Shown here piece after piece: positions 49,259 to 58,296 of a stretch of 64,000 nucleotides of DNA. The stretch covers positions 8,122,001 to 8,186,000 of the forward strand of contig NZ_CP023699.1 of the NCBI RefSeq assembly GCF_008704495.1, read 5' to 3'. The DNA is from Streptomyces kanamyceticus (GTDB lineage: Bacteria; Actinomycetota; Actinomycetes; Streptomycetales; Streptomycetaceae). The notes under the pieces were generated by a model. The model saw only the letters and a program-made list of their open reading frames with translations. It was not told the origin of the DNA and did not search any database. Numbering within the stretch: position 1 is the first letter of the stretch; the number at the start of each line of letters is the position of its first letter. The position numbers and the translations under genes are program-made.

Positions 49259-50575
49259 GTGAACTTCAAGCGCCGCGCCGCCGCGGCCACCGCAGTCCTC
49301 GCCGTCGCCGGAGCCGGTCTCGTCACCGTCCAGGCCACCGCGGAAGCCACTCAGCCCGCATCCCACGCGCGGCCGGAGTCCTGCCCCGACCTCACTGTCT
49401 CGAAGGGCTGGTACGGCGCGAACAAGGCGCGGCTCCAGCGGATGATCGACGCGTACGGCCACTGCGGCCCCCAGCGCCACAAGGGCGGCGCCAAGCCGGT
49501 CGCCACCTTCGACTGGGACAACACCGTCATCAAGAACGACATCGGCGACGCCACCATGTTCTGGCTGCTGCGCAACGGCAAGATCCGCACGCCCGAGCGC
49601 GGCGACTGGCGCACCACGAGCCGCTATCTGACCGCCCCCGCGGCCAAGGCCCTGGCGAGGGCCTGCCCGGGCCCCGGCACCACCCTGCCCACGCGCCACG
49701 ACACCGCCTGCGCCGACGAGATCCTCTCCGTCTACAGCGAGGGCGCCACCACCGCGGGCAAGGCGGCCTTCGACGGCTTCGACCACCGCCGCATGGAGCC
49801 GCAGTACGCCTGGCTCGCCCAGCTCACCCGCGGCTGGTCCACCCGCCAGGTCAAGCACTTCGCGGCCGCCGCCCGCAAGGAGAACCTCGCCGCGCCCATC
49901 GGCACGGAACAGCGGGTCGGCACCAAGAAGGTCACCGGCTGGGTCCGCTACTACGACCAGCAGCGCGACCTGATCCGTACGCTCAAGAAGGCGGGCTTCG
50001 ACGTCTACGTGGTCTCCGCGTCGCCCGAGCCGATCGCCGAGGTGTGGGGCAAGGGCGTGGGCGTCGACGCCCAGCACACCATCGGCATCCGCAACGTCAC
50101 CGAGCACGGCAGGCACACGGCCCGTCTCAAGGGCTGCGGCACCGTGCGGGACGGCGACGACTCGATGATCACCTACATCGACGGCAAGCGCTGCTGGATC
50201 AACAAGGAGATCTTCGGCGTGCGCGGCGCGGCCGCCGAGAAGGTCCAACCGGCCGCGAAGCGCCAGGTGTTCGCGGCGGGCGACTCCGACACGGACATCT
50301 CCTTCCTGCGCGACGCCACCGCCCTGCGGCTCGTCCTGAACCGCAACAAGAACGAGCTGATGTGCCGCGCCTACGAGAACGGCGACGGCCGCTGGCTGGT
50401 CAACCCCATGTTCATCGAGCCCAAGGGCAAGAAGGCCGACCCCTACCCCTGCGCCACCACCGGCTACACCGAACGGGACGGACGGGAGGGCCCGGTGCGC
50501 CGCGCGGACGGCTCGGTGATCCCCGATCAGCGGGACACGGTGTACGGGGCGTCGACGGCATCGTCAGCGCGGTAG
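49259..50575 (+). CDS. Secreted HAD-family phosphatase (phosphorylcholine-phosphatase-like), copy 1
   Basis: 438 residues. Signal peptide (about 1-30). HAD motifs: DWDNT (Asp85, Asp87), VSASPEP (Ser of motif II) and GDSDTD (motif IV). The layout resembles the secreted phosphorylcholine phosphatase of Pseudomonas, which also acts on phosphoethanolamine. GTG 49259 is chosen because GGAG lies eight bases before it; GTG 49253 is too close. Paralogous to the next gene. Adjacent to ethanolamine genes, so it may release ethanolamine or choline outside the cell. Confidence 0.85.
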   Translation: MNFKRRAAAATAVLAVAGAGLVTVQATAEATQPASHARPESCPDLTVSKGWYGANKARLQRMIDAYGHCGPQRHKGGAKPVATFDWDNTVIKNDIGDATMFWLLRNGKIRTPERGDWRTTSRYLTAPAAKALARACPGPGTTLPTRHDTACADEILSVYSEGATTAGKAAFDGFDHRRMEPQYAWLAQLTRGWSTRQVKHFAAAARKENLAAPIGTEQRVGTKKVTGWVRYYDQQRDLIRTLKKAGFDVYVVSASPEPIAEVWGKGVGVDAQHTIGIRNVTEHGRHTARLKGCGTVRDGDDSMITYIDGKRCWINKEIFGVRGAAAEKVQPAAKRQVFAAGDSDTDISFLRDATALRLVLNRNKNELMCRAYENGDGRWLVNPMFIEPKGKKADPYPCATTGYTERDGREGPVRRADGSVIPDQRDTVYGASTASSAR

Positions 50576-50597
50576 GACTGATGTACGGTCCACTCAC

Positions 50598-51911
50598 ATG
50601 CGTAACAGAAACATTTTGGCGCTGACCCTGGCCACGGCCGCCACCCTCGCGGCGGCCGCGTCCACGGCTCTCCCCGCGGCCGCCGCCACGGCCGCGCACC
50701 CCGCGAACTCCCGCACCGCAGGGAGCCATTGCCCGCAGCTGTCGAAGAAGCTGAGCTGGTACGGCGAGAACCGCGCCAAGCTCCAGCGGACCATCGACGA
50801 GCGCGGCACCTGCGCGAACCCGGACCTGGGGCACGGCAAGAGCAAGCGTCCCGTCGCCGCGTTCGACTGGGACAACACCATCACCAAGAACGACGTGACC
50901 GACGCGACCATCGCCTGGTCGCTGCGGCACGACAAGATCCTGCGCCCGGCGAGCTGGAAGTCCACCAGCAAGTGGATGACCGACGACGCCGACCGCGCGC
51001 TCACCAAGGCGTGCGGCACGAAGGTGCCCGTCGGCAAGCCGCTGCCCACCTCCACCAACACCGCCTGCGCCGACGAGATCTTCGAGGTGCGCGAGGACGG
51101 CAAGACGATGAGCGGCGCCGCCGCCTTCGCGGGGGAGTGGGACCACCGGCACACCGTCCCGCAGTACGCCTGGGTGCCGCAGCTCTTCGCCGGGCACACC
51201 GTCCCCGAGCTGGAGTCGTACGCCGCCAAGGCCCGCAAGGAGGCGCTCGCCGCCCCCATCGGCGCAACCCAGACCGTCGGCACCCACGAGATCCCCGGCT
51301 ACGTCCGCTACTACGACCAGCAGCGCGACCTGATCCGTACGCTCAAGAAGGCCGGGTTCGACGTCTACATCGTCTCGGCGGGCTCGGAGCCGGTCACCGA
51401 GGTGTGGTCCAAGGGCGTGGGCATCGACCGCGAGCACACCGTCGCGATCCGCTCGGTCCTGGACCGCAAGGGCCGCATCACCACCTGGAACCAGGGCTGC
51501 GGCGGCGTCCCCGTCAACAAGGGCGAGGCCATCCCGTACATCGACGGCAAGCGCTGCTGGATCAACCAGGAGATCTACGGGATCAAGGGCAAGGCGGCCT
51601 GGGACCAGCAGGACTTCCGGCACCGCATCGCGCTCGGCGGCGGCGACGCCGACACGGACGTGACGTTCGTCGCCGACGCCACCGGCGCCCACCTCGTGCT
51701 GAACCGCAACAAGAGCGAGTTCATGTGCCGGGCCTACGACAACGCGGACGGCCGCTGGGTCGTGAACCCCATGTTCATCGAGCCGCTGCCGCGGAAGAGC
51801 GGCACCTACCCCTGCTCGACCGCCGCGTACAACGAGCACGACGGGAGCAAGGGGCCGGTCCTGCGCGACAACGGCTCGGTGGTGCCGGACCAGCAGGACT
51901 CCGTCTACTGA
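50598..51911 (+). CDS. Secreted HAD-family phosphatase (phosphorylcholine-phosphatase-like), copy 2
   Basis: 437 residues with a signal peptide (about 1-33). Motifs FDWDNT (Asp90, Asp92), VSAGSEP and GGGDADTD. It is collinear with copy 1 over its whole length; the stretch YVRYYDQQRDLIRTLKKAGFDVY is identical but for one residue in both (split: YYDQQRDLIRTLKKAGFDVY in both). The two genes are 22 bases apart and arose by tandem duplication. ATG 50598 has no strong ribosome-binding site. Confidence 0.85.
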   Translation: MRNRNILALTLATAATLAAAASTALPAAAATAAHPANSRTAGSHCPQLSKKLSWYGENRAKLQRTIDERGTCANPDLGHGKSKRPVAAFDWDNTITKNDVTDATIAWSLRHDKILRPASWKSTSKWMTDDADRALTKACGTKVPVGKPLPTSTNTACADEIFEVREDGKTMSGAAAFAGEWDHRHTVPQYAWVPQLFAGHTVPELESYAAKARKEALAAPIGATQTVGTHEIPGYVRYYDQQRDLIRTLKKAGFDVYIVSAGSEPVTEVWSKGVGIDREHTVAIRSVLDRKGRITTWNQGCGGVPVNKGEAIPYIDGKRCWINQEIYGIKGKAAWDQQDFRHRIALGGGDADTDVTFVADATGAHLVLNRNKSEFMCRAYDNADGRWVVNPMFIEPLPRKSGTYPCSTAAYNEHDGSKGPVLRDNGSVVPDQQDSVY

Positions 51912-51952
51912 TTGTTTCTCTGCGCTTCCAGCGAAGCGCCTAGAGTGCCGGG

Positions 51953-52903
51953 ATGAGCATGTCGCCGCCGCCCGGCTGGTACCCGGACCCCCACCAGCCC
52001 TCCGTCGAGCGCTGGTGGGACGGGACCGCCTGGACCGAGCACCGCCGGACCCCCGAAGCCGCCCAACAGCCCGGGGCGCAGCAGGGGTTCGGACCCGCCG
52101 ACCCGGCCGTGACCACGGTGATGGCCCCGGCCAGGGCCGGTGGCGGCCGAGCCAAGGTCGTCGCGCTGACCGTCGCGGGTGTCGTCCTCGTCGGGGCGAT
52201 CGTCACCGGCGCCTTCTTCCTCACCGACGACGGGGACCCGCAGGGCGGCACCCCCGCGCCGACCGAGCCCGTGGCGGGCAGCACCGAGCCGACGGCGACG
52301 AAGTCGTCGGCGACCTCGACGGCCGACCCCGACCCGGACACCCTCGTCGACGACCTCAACGGCATCACGCTCCCCGTCCCCAAGGGCTGGGAGAAGGACG
52401 GCGACACCATCGGCGGCGGCGCCAGCATCCAGACCCCGGACATCGTCGACTGCCCGGGCGACTCCGGCCTCTGCCGCGAGGGCATCGTCACGTCGAACAC
52501 CGTGACGGATTCGGACGAGACCGACCCCAAGGCCATCGCCCGCGGCGACATCAAGGACGCCGCGGACGCCGCCTACGACACGGACAAGCTGGACAAGCAC
52601 CCCTACGGCGGCATCACGCGGCACGAGAAGCTCAAGGAGGGCCAGATCGCGGTCGCGGGCCGCTCCGGCTACTACGTGCGCTGGCGCGTCCACACCGCGA
52701 AGGGGGACGGCGGCTACGTCCAGTCGCTGTCGTTCGCGTCGAGCGTCGGCTCGGAGTCGATGATCATCGTCCGCTTCTCCGTCGGCGCGGGGGACGGGGC
52801 GCCACCGGTCTCCGTCATGGACGAGATCACCCGGGGGATCAGGTCGGTCGACGACAGCGCGACCGGCGGCGGCGTGGGCAGTGACGTGGGGCCGACGCCC
52901 TGA
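51953..52903 (+). CDS. DUF2510-domain membrane protein
   Basis: 316 residues. N-terminal DUF2510 motif (PPGWYPDPHQ, then RWWDGTAWTEH), one transmembrane helix (about 63-85), then a Ser/Thr-rich linker and an extracellular domain of about 190 residues with a Cys pair. TAGAGT (51941-51946) ends seven bases before ATG 51953, so the mRNA is probably leaderless; ATG 51959 is also in frame. Function unknown. Confidence 0.82.
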   Translation: MSMSPPPGWYPDPHQPSVERWWDGTAWTEHRRTPEAAQQPGAQQGFGPADPAVTTVMAPARAGGGRAKVVALTVAGVVLVGAIVTGAFFLTDDGDPQGGTPAPTEPVAGSTEPTATKSSATSTADPDPDTLVDDLNGITLPVPKGWEKDGDTIGGGASIQTPDIVDCPGDSGLCREGIVTSNTVTDSDETDPKAIARGDIKDAADAAYDTDKLDKHPYGGITRHEKLKEGQIAVAGRSGYYVRWRVHTAKGDGGYVQSLSFASSVGSESMIIVRFSVGAGDGAPPVSVMDEITRGIRSVDDSATGGGVGSDVGPTP

Positions 52904-52940
52904 CGCCGTGACGTTCCGCCGTACGGAAGGGACGTGAGCG

Positions 52941-54143
52941 TCAGAGGAACGTGTGGCCCTCGCCCCGGTACGTCGGCACGCTCGCCGTCACCTCGTCGCC
53001 CTCGACCAGACGCAGCGTGTCGAACCGCTCGCACAGCTCACCGGCCTTCGCGTGCCGGAACCACACCTTGTCGCCGATCAGCAGATCGTCGGCGGGCGGG
53101 CCGTGCAGCGGTGTCTGCACCTCGCCCGCGCCCTCCTGCGGGTCGTACCGCAGCCCTTCGGGGAGGTACGGCACCGGCGAGCGGTCGGCGCCCGCGACCC
53201 CCGACGCCGGATAGCCGCCGCCCAGCACCGTCACGATCCCCACACCCGGCCTGCGCACCACCGGCTGCGCGAAGAGCGCGGCAGGACGCCCGCTGAACGA
53301 CGTGTAGTTGTCGAAGAGCCGCGGTACGAAGAGCCCGGACCCCGCGGCGATCTCCGTCACCGCGCGCTCGGCCGCGGTGTGCTGCACGCTGCCGGTCCCG
53401 CCGCCGTTCACGAACTCCAGCTCTGGCGCGACCCCGCGCACCGCCGCGATGGTCTCGGCCCGGCGCTCGGCGAGCTCCTTGCGGGCCGCGGCCTGCATCA
53501 TCCGGATCGCCCGCGAGCGCGCGGGATGCCCCTCGACCGCGTCGCCGACCCCGGCCACATGGCCCTCGTACGCCATGACGCCCACCAGCTTGAACCCCGG
53601 CCGACGCGCGATGGCGCGGGCCAGCGCGGCGACCTGGACGGGCGAGTGCAGCGGAGAGCGCAGCGCGCCGATCCGCACCTTGCCGCCGAGGGCCTTGAAG
53701 GAGGTGTCCAACTCCAGGCAGACCCGCACCTCTTCGGTGCCGCCGTTCCTCGCCTCGTCGATGAGGCGCAGCTGGGCCGGGTCGTCGACCATCACGGTCA
53801 CGGCGGCCGCGAGCTTCGGGTCGGCGGCCAGCTCGGCGAAGCCGGACCGGTCGGCCGACGGATAGGCGAGCAGCACGTCGTCGAAGCCGGAGCGGGCCAG
53901 CCACAGCGACTCGGCGAGCGTGAACGACATGATCCCGGCGAAGCCCTCGCGGGCGAGGACCCGTTCGAGCAGGGCCCGGCAGCGCACGGACTTGCTCGCG
54001 ACCCGGATCGGCTTCCCCCCGGCTCGGCGCACCAGGTCGTCCGCGTTGGCGTCGAAGGCGTCCAGGTCGACGATGGCGACGGGGGCGTCGAGATGTGCGG
54101 TGGCCCGGTCGTAGCGGGCCCGGTCTGCGGCACGGGCAGTCAT
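52941..54143 (-). CDS. PLP-dependent amino acid deaminase/aldolase (alanine-racemase N-terminal fold)
   Basis: 400 residues. Fold-type III PLP enzyme: the cofactor Lys is in IRVASKSVRC, followed by MSFTLAESLWL, GVMAYEGHVAG and the dehydratase-like C-terminal domain (VWFRHAKAGELCERFDTL in parts). Resembles D-threonine aldolase/D-serine dehydratase relatives. Substrate unknown. Start ATG 54143. Confidence 0.88.
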   Translation of the reverse strand: MTARAADRARYDRATAHLDAPVAIVDLDAFDANADDLVRRAGGKPIRVASKSVRCRALLERVLAREGFAGIMSFTLAESLWLARSGFDDVLLAYPSADRSGFAELAADPKLAAAVTVMVDDPAQLRLIDEARNGGTEEVRVCLELDTSFKALGGKVRIGALRSPLHSPVQVAALARAIARRPGFKLVGVMAYEGHVAGVGDAVEGHPARSRAIRMMQAAARKELAERRAETIAAVRGVAPELEFVNGGGTGSVQHTAAERAVTEIAAGSGLFVPRLFDNYTSFSGRPAALFAQPVVRRPGVGIVTVLGGGYPASGVAGADRSPVPYLPEGLRYDPQEGAGEVQTPLHGPPADDLLIGDKVWFRHAKAGELCERFDTLRLVEGDEVTASVPTYRGEGHTFL

Positions 54144-54312
54144 GGCCGAAGCTTGCCAGACACGATTACCCGAGGGTAGGGGGATGATCCGGGCAGATCG
54201 CCCGGGGCGCGGACGGGGTTCCCTCGCGACCTGCGTCTGCCCGTAGAGTGACGCGCACGGAGCCTCGCCGGGCCGAGCGTTCCGGCGGCCGAGCGCGAGG
54301 AGACGGGGGAGC

Positions 54313-55977
54313 ATGAGCACGGAGGCGCCTCGCAGCCCCATTCCCCCGCGCCCCACCACGCCGCCGCCCCGCCCCGGCAGCACGCCGCCGCCCCGTCCAG
54401 GCACCCCGCCGGACGCCGCCGACCGGGACCGCGATCCGGAACCGCCGCCCGCCCCTTCGGCCCGCTTCCCCGACGTCCCGCCCCCGGTCGACCGCGACTG
54501 GGTCCTCGGCAGCCCGCGCCCGCGCGCGGCGGCCGAGGCATCGGCGACGGCCGACGACGAGCCCGCCAAGGCGGCCCGCATAGAGGACCTGCTGGCCCCC
54601 TTCGAACAGGCCCGCGCGGAACGCGAGGCCGCGGGCGCCCTCCCCGAAACCCCGCCGCCGCCCCCGGCATCGGCCCGCCTGCCCGACGCCCCGCCGACGG
54701 TCACGACGCTGCCCCCCGACGCACCCGCGAAGGACGAGGGCGACGACGAGGGCGAGTCCGGCGACGGCGAAGTCCAAGCCGACGACGACGGCGGCACTCC
54801 GCCCGAAACCCCGGTCGACGAAGCGGCCGCGCGGGTGACACCTCCCTCCCTGCCCCCACAGCCGTCCGCACCCCCGCAGCCGTCCGCCCCTCCGCACCCC
54901 TCCGAGCCGCCGGTCCCGCCCGTGCTGCCCGCCGCGCCGACCCGCACCGGCAGCGGGCTGCCGCCCGCGCGCGGTGTGCCGCCCGAGGAGATCACGGCCC
55001 GACTGCGCCCCGTCACCGAGGAGTTGGCGCCGCCCGCGGCCGCTCCCCGTACGGCCGCCGATGCCCTGCCCGCCCCTCGTACCGGCGAGAACCGGCCCCG
55101 CGCGGCGGCTGCCCGCCGAGCCGTCGGAGCCGTCGACCTGACGCCGGGGCCCGGCACGGGACGGCCCTTCGTGTCGTTCGCGCGGCCCGCGATGTACGAC
55201 GACAGCACCACGCGGCTGCGACCCGTGGGCCTGCGCCCCCGCGCGGCCGCCGCGGCGGCCTGTTTCGTCATCGGGCTCGGCCTCATCGGCGGCGCGGTGA
55301 CCGGGAGTTGGCTGACCGGCGAGTCCGGCGCCGCGGGCGGCACCCGCAGCTCGTACGCGGTCACCGGGGAGCTGTGGCACAGCGTTCCGGTCGACAAGCT
55401 CTTCCCGCCCGTCATCAAGGGCGAGGGCGCGGGCCCCGGCGGCGCCGACCGCTCCTGGACCCGGATCGCCATCGCCCCGGACAGCGGCTGCCGGGCCGCC
55501 TTCGACCCGCTCCTGAAGAAGGCACTCGCCCCGGTCGGCTGTCTGCGGCTGCTGCGCGCCACCTACGCCGACGCCACCAGCAGTCATGTCACCACGGTGG
55601 GGCTGCTGTTCACCAAGGCGAACGCCGAGGGCATGCGGTCCCTGCGGAACCGTTTCACGGAGGAGGGCCTGGACCGGCGTCCCGATCTGATGCCCCGTCC
55701 GTACGCCGCCAAGGGCACCCCCGCCGCGGGCTTCGGCGACGCGCAGCGCGCCTCCTGGATCGTGTCCGTCCTCCCGGACGCACCTGTCGTGGCGTACGCC
55801 GTCTCCGGTTTCGCCGACGGGCGCGCCGTCACCGAACCGGAGTCCGCCACCGAGGCGATGGGCGCGGACACCACATCGGCGCCCGCCCAGTCCGGACTCG
55901 GCTACGAGGCCAAGGGCATCGCCGACCGCGTCGAGCGGGGCCTGCGCAAGACCATCGAGGCGGAGGGGAAGAGCTGA
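54313..55977 (+). CDS. Proline-rich single-pass membrane protein
   Basis: 554 residues. The first 300 are a low-complexity Pro/Ala/Asp-rich cytoplasmic region with PPPRPG and PPQPSAP repeats; one transmembrane helix (about 311-331); then an extracellular domain of about 220 residues with two Cys. The stop overlaps the start of the mycosin-like gene (TGATG), implying a joint product. I do not recognise the domain; a type VII-secretion-associated scaffold is an inference from the neighbour. Confidence 0.8.
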   Translation: MSTEAPRSPIPPRPTTPPPRPGSTPPPRPGTPPDAADRDRDPEPPPAPSARFPDVPPPVDRDWVLGSPRPRAAAEASATADDEPAKAARIEDLLAPFEQARAEREAAGALPETPPPPPASARLPDAPPTVTTLPPDAPAKDEGDDEGESGDGEVQADDDGGTPPETPVDEAAARVTPPSLPPQPSAPPQPSAPPHPSEPPVPPVLPAAPTRTGSGLPPARGVPPEEITARLRPVTEELAPPAAAPRTAADALPAPRTGENRPRAAAARRAVGAVDLTPGPGTGRPFVSFARPAMYDDSTTRLRPVGLRPRAAAAAACFVIGLGLIGGAVTGSWLTGESGAAGGTRSSYAVTGELWHSVPVDKLFPPVIKGEGAGPGGADRSWTRIAIAPDSGCRAAFDPLLKKALAPVGCLRLLRATYADATSSHVTTVGLLFTKANAEGMRSLRNRFTEEGLDRRPDLMPRPYAAKGTPAAGFGDAQRASWIVSVLPDAPVVAYAVSGFADGRAVTEPESATEAMGADTTSAPAQSGLGYEAKGIADRVERGLRKTIEAEGKS

Positions 55978-57161
55978 TGAGGACCCCTCGGCCGTTCCTC
56001 GTCGCGGCGGTCGCCGCCGCCCTGACCGTGGCACCGGCCGCCACCGCGTACGCCGACGACGGCATCCGCGTCCAGCAGTGGGGCCTTGCGGCCATGCACA
56101 CGTCGCAGGCGTGGGAGACCACCAAGGGCAAGGGCGTCACCGTCGCGGTCCTGGACACCGGCGTCGACTCCAGCCACCCCGACCTCGCGGGCAACGTCAT
56201 CGAGGGCAAGGACATGGTCGGCTTCGGCGCGGGCCGCGGCGATCGCCCCTGGGCCAGGCACGGCACCGCGATGGCCGGGATCATCGCGGGCCACGGACAC
56301 GGCCCCGGCCGCGGTGACGGCGTGCTCGGCATCGCCCCCCAGGCCAAGATCCTGCCGGTCCGCGTGATCCTCGAAGACGGCGACCCGGCCCGCAAGAAGG
56401 CCCGCAGCACCCGGGGCAACGCACTGGCCGAAGGCATCCGCTGGGCCGCCGACCACGGCGCCGACGTCATCAACCTCTCGCTCGGCGACGACTCCAAGTC
56501 CGCCCACCCCGAACCGGCCGAGGACGCCGCCGTGCAGTACGCCCTGAAGAAGGGCGTCGCCGTCGTCGCCTCCGCGGGCAACGGCGGCAAGCTGGGCGAC
56601 CACGTCTCCTACCCGGCGGCCTACCCCGGCGTGATCGCCGCCACCGCCGTCGACGAGAACGGCGAGCGCGCCGCCTTCTCCACCCGCCGCTGGTACGCCA
56701 CCGTCGCCGCGCCCGGCGACGACATCGTCATCGCCGACCCGGACGGCGAGTACTACGAGGGCTGGGGCACCAGCGCGGCCTCCGCCTTCGTCTCGGGCGC
56801 CGTCGCCCTGCTCCGCGCCGCGCACCCCGATCTGACCCCCGCGCAGCTCAAGCAGCTCCTGGAGGACACCGCGCGCGACGCCCCGGCGGGCGGCCGCGAC
56901 GACTCCCGCGGCTACGGCCTCGTCGACCCGGCGGCCGCCCTCACCCGGGCGGGCAAGCTCAAGCCGGAGGGGCTGCGCGCGTCGGCGTACGCACCGGAGT
57001 ACTTCGGCGGGGGACCCGACCCCGCGGAACTCGACGAAGGACCCGCGGGCTGGGTGGGCCCGGTCGCGGGCGGCACCGGCGTGGCCCTGCTCGCCGCCGC
57101 CGTCTATCTGTGGCGGGGCAGGCGCGGCCCGGCGAGAAGGCGCCCCGGCCTGCCTCTGTAG
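55977..57161 (+). CDS. Mycosin-like subtilisin-family membrane protease
   Basis: 394 residues. Signal peptide (about 1-27), S8 catalytic triad Asp60 (AVLDTGVD), His95 (RHGTAMAG) and Ser266 (WGTSAAS), then a C-terminal transmembrane helix (about 362-380) and short basic tail, the layout of type VII secretion mycosins. No EccB, EccC, EccD or Esx gene lies in the window. Coupled to the Pro-rich protein upstream by a TGATG overlap. Confidence 0.9.
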   Translation: MRTPRPFLVAAVAAALTVAPAATAYADDGIRVQQWGLAAMHTSQAWETTKGKGVTVAVLDTGVDSSHPDLAGNVIEGKDMVGFGAGRGDRPWARHGTAMAGIIAGHGHGPGRGDGVLGIAPQAKILPVRVILEDGDPARKKARSTRGNALAEGIRWAADHGADVINLSLGDDSKSAHPEPAEDAAVQYALKKGVAVVASAGNGGKLGDHVSYPAAYPGVIAATAVDENGERAAFSTRRWYATVAAPGDDIVIADPDGEYYEGWGTSAASAFVSGAVALLRAAHPDLTPAQLKQLLEDTARDAPAGGRDDSRGYGLVDPAAALTRAGKLKPEGLRASAYAPEYFGGGPDPAELDEGPAGWVGPVAGGTGVALLAAAVYLWRGRRGPARRRPGLPL

Positions 57162-57170
57162 GGTCGTGGC

Positions 57171-57902
57171 GTGGCGAACAAGAACATTCCCGACCCCGGT
57201 TTCTCCGACGACGACGGGACGGCCGACCCCCGGCTTGCCGCGGCACTCGCCGCCTGGTCGCAGGAGCGCACGGCGCACGGCCCGGTCCTCGAAGCGCTGG
57301 CCGGGGCCCGGCTCCTGGTCCCCGTCGTCGCCGTACTCGGCGAGGTCGAGGAGGACGAGAACGGGCTCCGTCGCGAGAAGACCAGCGACATGGCGGTCCC
57401 GACGCTGAAGGCCGGTGACCGCAAGGCGCTGCCCGCCTTCACCTCGACCGAGGCGCTCGCCCTGTGGGACCCCGCGGCGCGCCCCGTCGCCGTCCCCCTG
57501 CACCAGGCGCTCCAGGCCGCCGCCCACGAGAAGGCCGACACCATCGTCCTCGACCTCGCGGGACCCGTCCCCTACGAGCTCGGCAGGTCGGCGCTGCTCG
57601 CGCTCGCCGAGGGCCGCGCGAGCGCCGACCCGCTCGCCGACCCGGCCGTCGTCGACGCGGTGCGCGCCGCGGTGGCCGCCGAGCCCGCCGTGCTCCGCGC
57701 CCATCTGGGCCCCGGCAGCTCCGACGGCATCCTCGCCCTGGTCCTCGACGCCGGGGACCCGGCGGCGGCCGCCCAGCGCGTGGCCCGGCACATCGCCGCC
57801 GACGAAACACTGAGGGCCCGCCTGGTGCGCGGCCTCGACCTGGCACTGCTGCCTGCCGAGGCGACGCCACCGGGCGAGCCCTTCTACGTGCGTACGCCGT
57901 AG
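57171..57902 (+). CDS. SseB-family protein
   Basis: 243 residues. Opens ANKNIPDPGFSDDDG and contains the SseB N-terminal fold (LVPVVAVLGEV, FTSTEALALWDP, GPVPYELGRSALLAL). Function not established; members are soluble and often lie near translation genes. GTG 57171 is placed seven bases after TAGGGT (57159-57164), which also includes the mycosin stop, so a leaderless transcript is likely. Confidence 0.82.
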   Translation: MANKNIPDPGFSDDDGTADPRLAAALAAWSQERTAHGPVLEALAGARLLVPVVAVLGEVEEDENGLRREKTSDMAVPTLKAGDRKALPAFTSTEALALWDPAARPVAVPLHQALQAAAHEKADTIVLDLAGPVPYELGRSALLALAEGRASADPLADPAVVDAVRAAVAAEPAVLRAHLGPGSSDGILALVLDAGDPAAAAQRVARHIAADETLRARLVRGLDLALLPAEATPPGEPFYVRTP

Positions 57903-57918
57903 GAACGGCGCCGGAGCC

Positions 57919-58296
57919 TCAGCCGAAGACCGGGCCCGTGTACTTCTCGCCGGGACCCTGACCCGGCTCGTCCGCCACCAGCGACGCCTCGCGGAACGCC
58001 AGCTGCAGCGACTTCAGGCCGTCCCGCAGCGGGGCCGCGTGGAAGGAGCTGATCTCCGTGGCGGACGCGTCGAGCAGCCCGGCCAGGGAGTGGATCAGCT
58101 TGCGGGCCTCGTCCAGGTCCTTGTGGCCCTCGCCGCCCTCGGCGAGGCCCAGGTTCACGGCGGCGGCGCTCATCAGGTGGACCGCGACCGTGGTGATCAC
58201 CTCGACCGCGGGGACGTCCGCGATGTCACGGGTCAGGGTGTCGAAATCGGGGGAGTCGCTGTTCGGGGACTCGGGGGAGGGGGTCGCGTCGCTCAT
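57919..58296 (-). CDS. DUF1844-family protein
   Basis: 125 residues. The core VEVITTVAVHLMSAAAVNLGL and HKDLDEARKLIHSLAGLLDA (in parts) is the DUF1844 helical domain; the N-terminus is Ser/Pro/Asp-rich. Function unknown. It usually precedes infC divergently in actinobacteria, as here. Confidence 0.85.
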   Translation of the reverse strand: MSDATPSPESPNSDSPDFDTLTRDIADVPAVEVITTVAVHLMSAAAVNLGLAEGGEGHKDLDEARKLIHSLAGLLDASATEISSFHAAPLRDGLKSLQLAFREASLVADEPGQGPGEKYTGPVFG

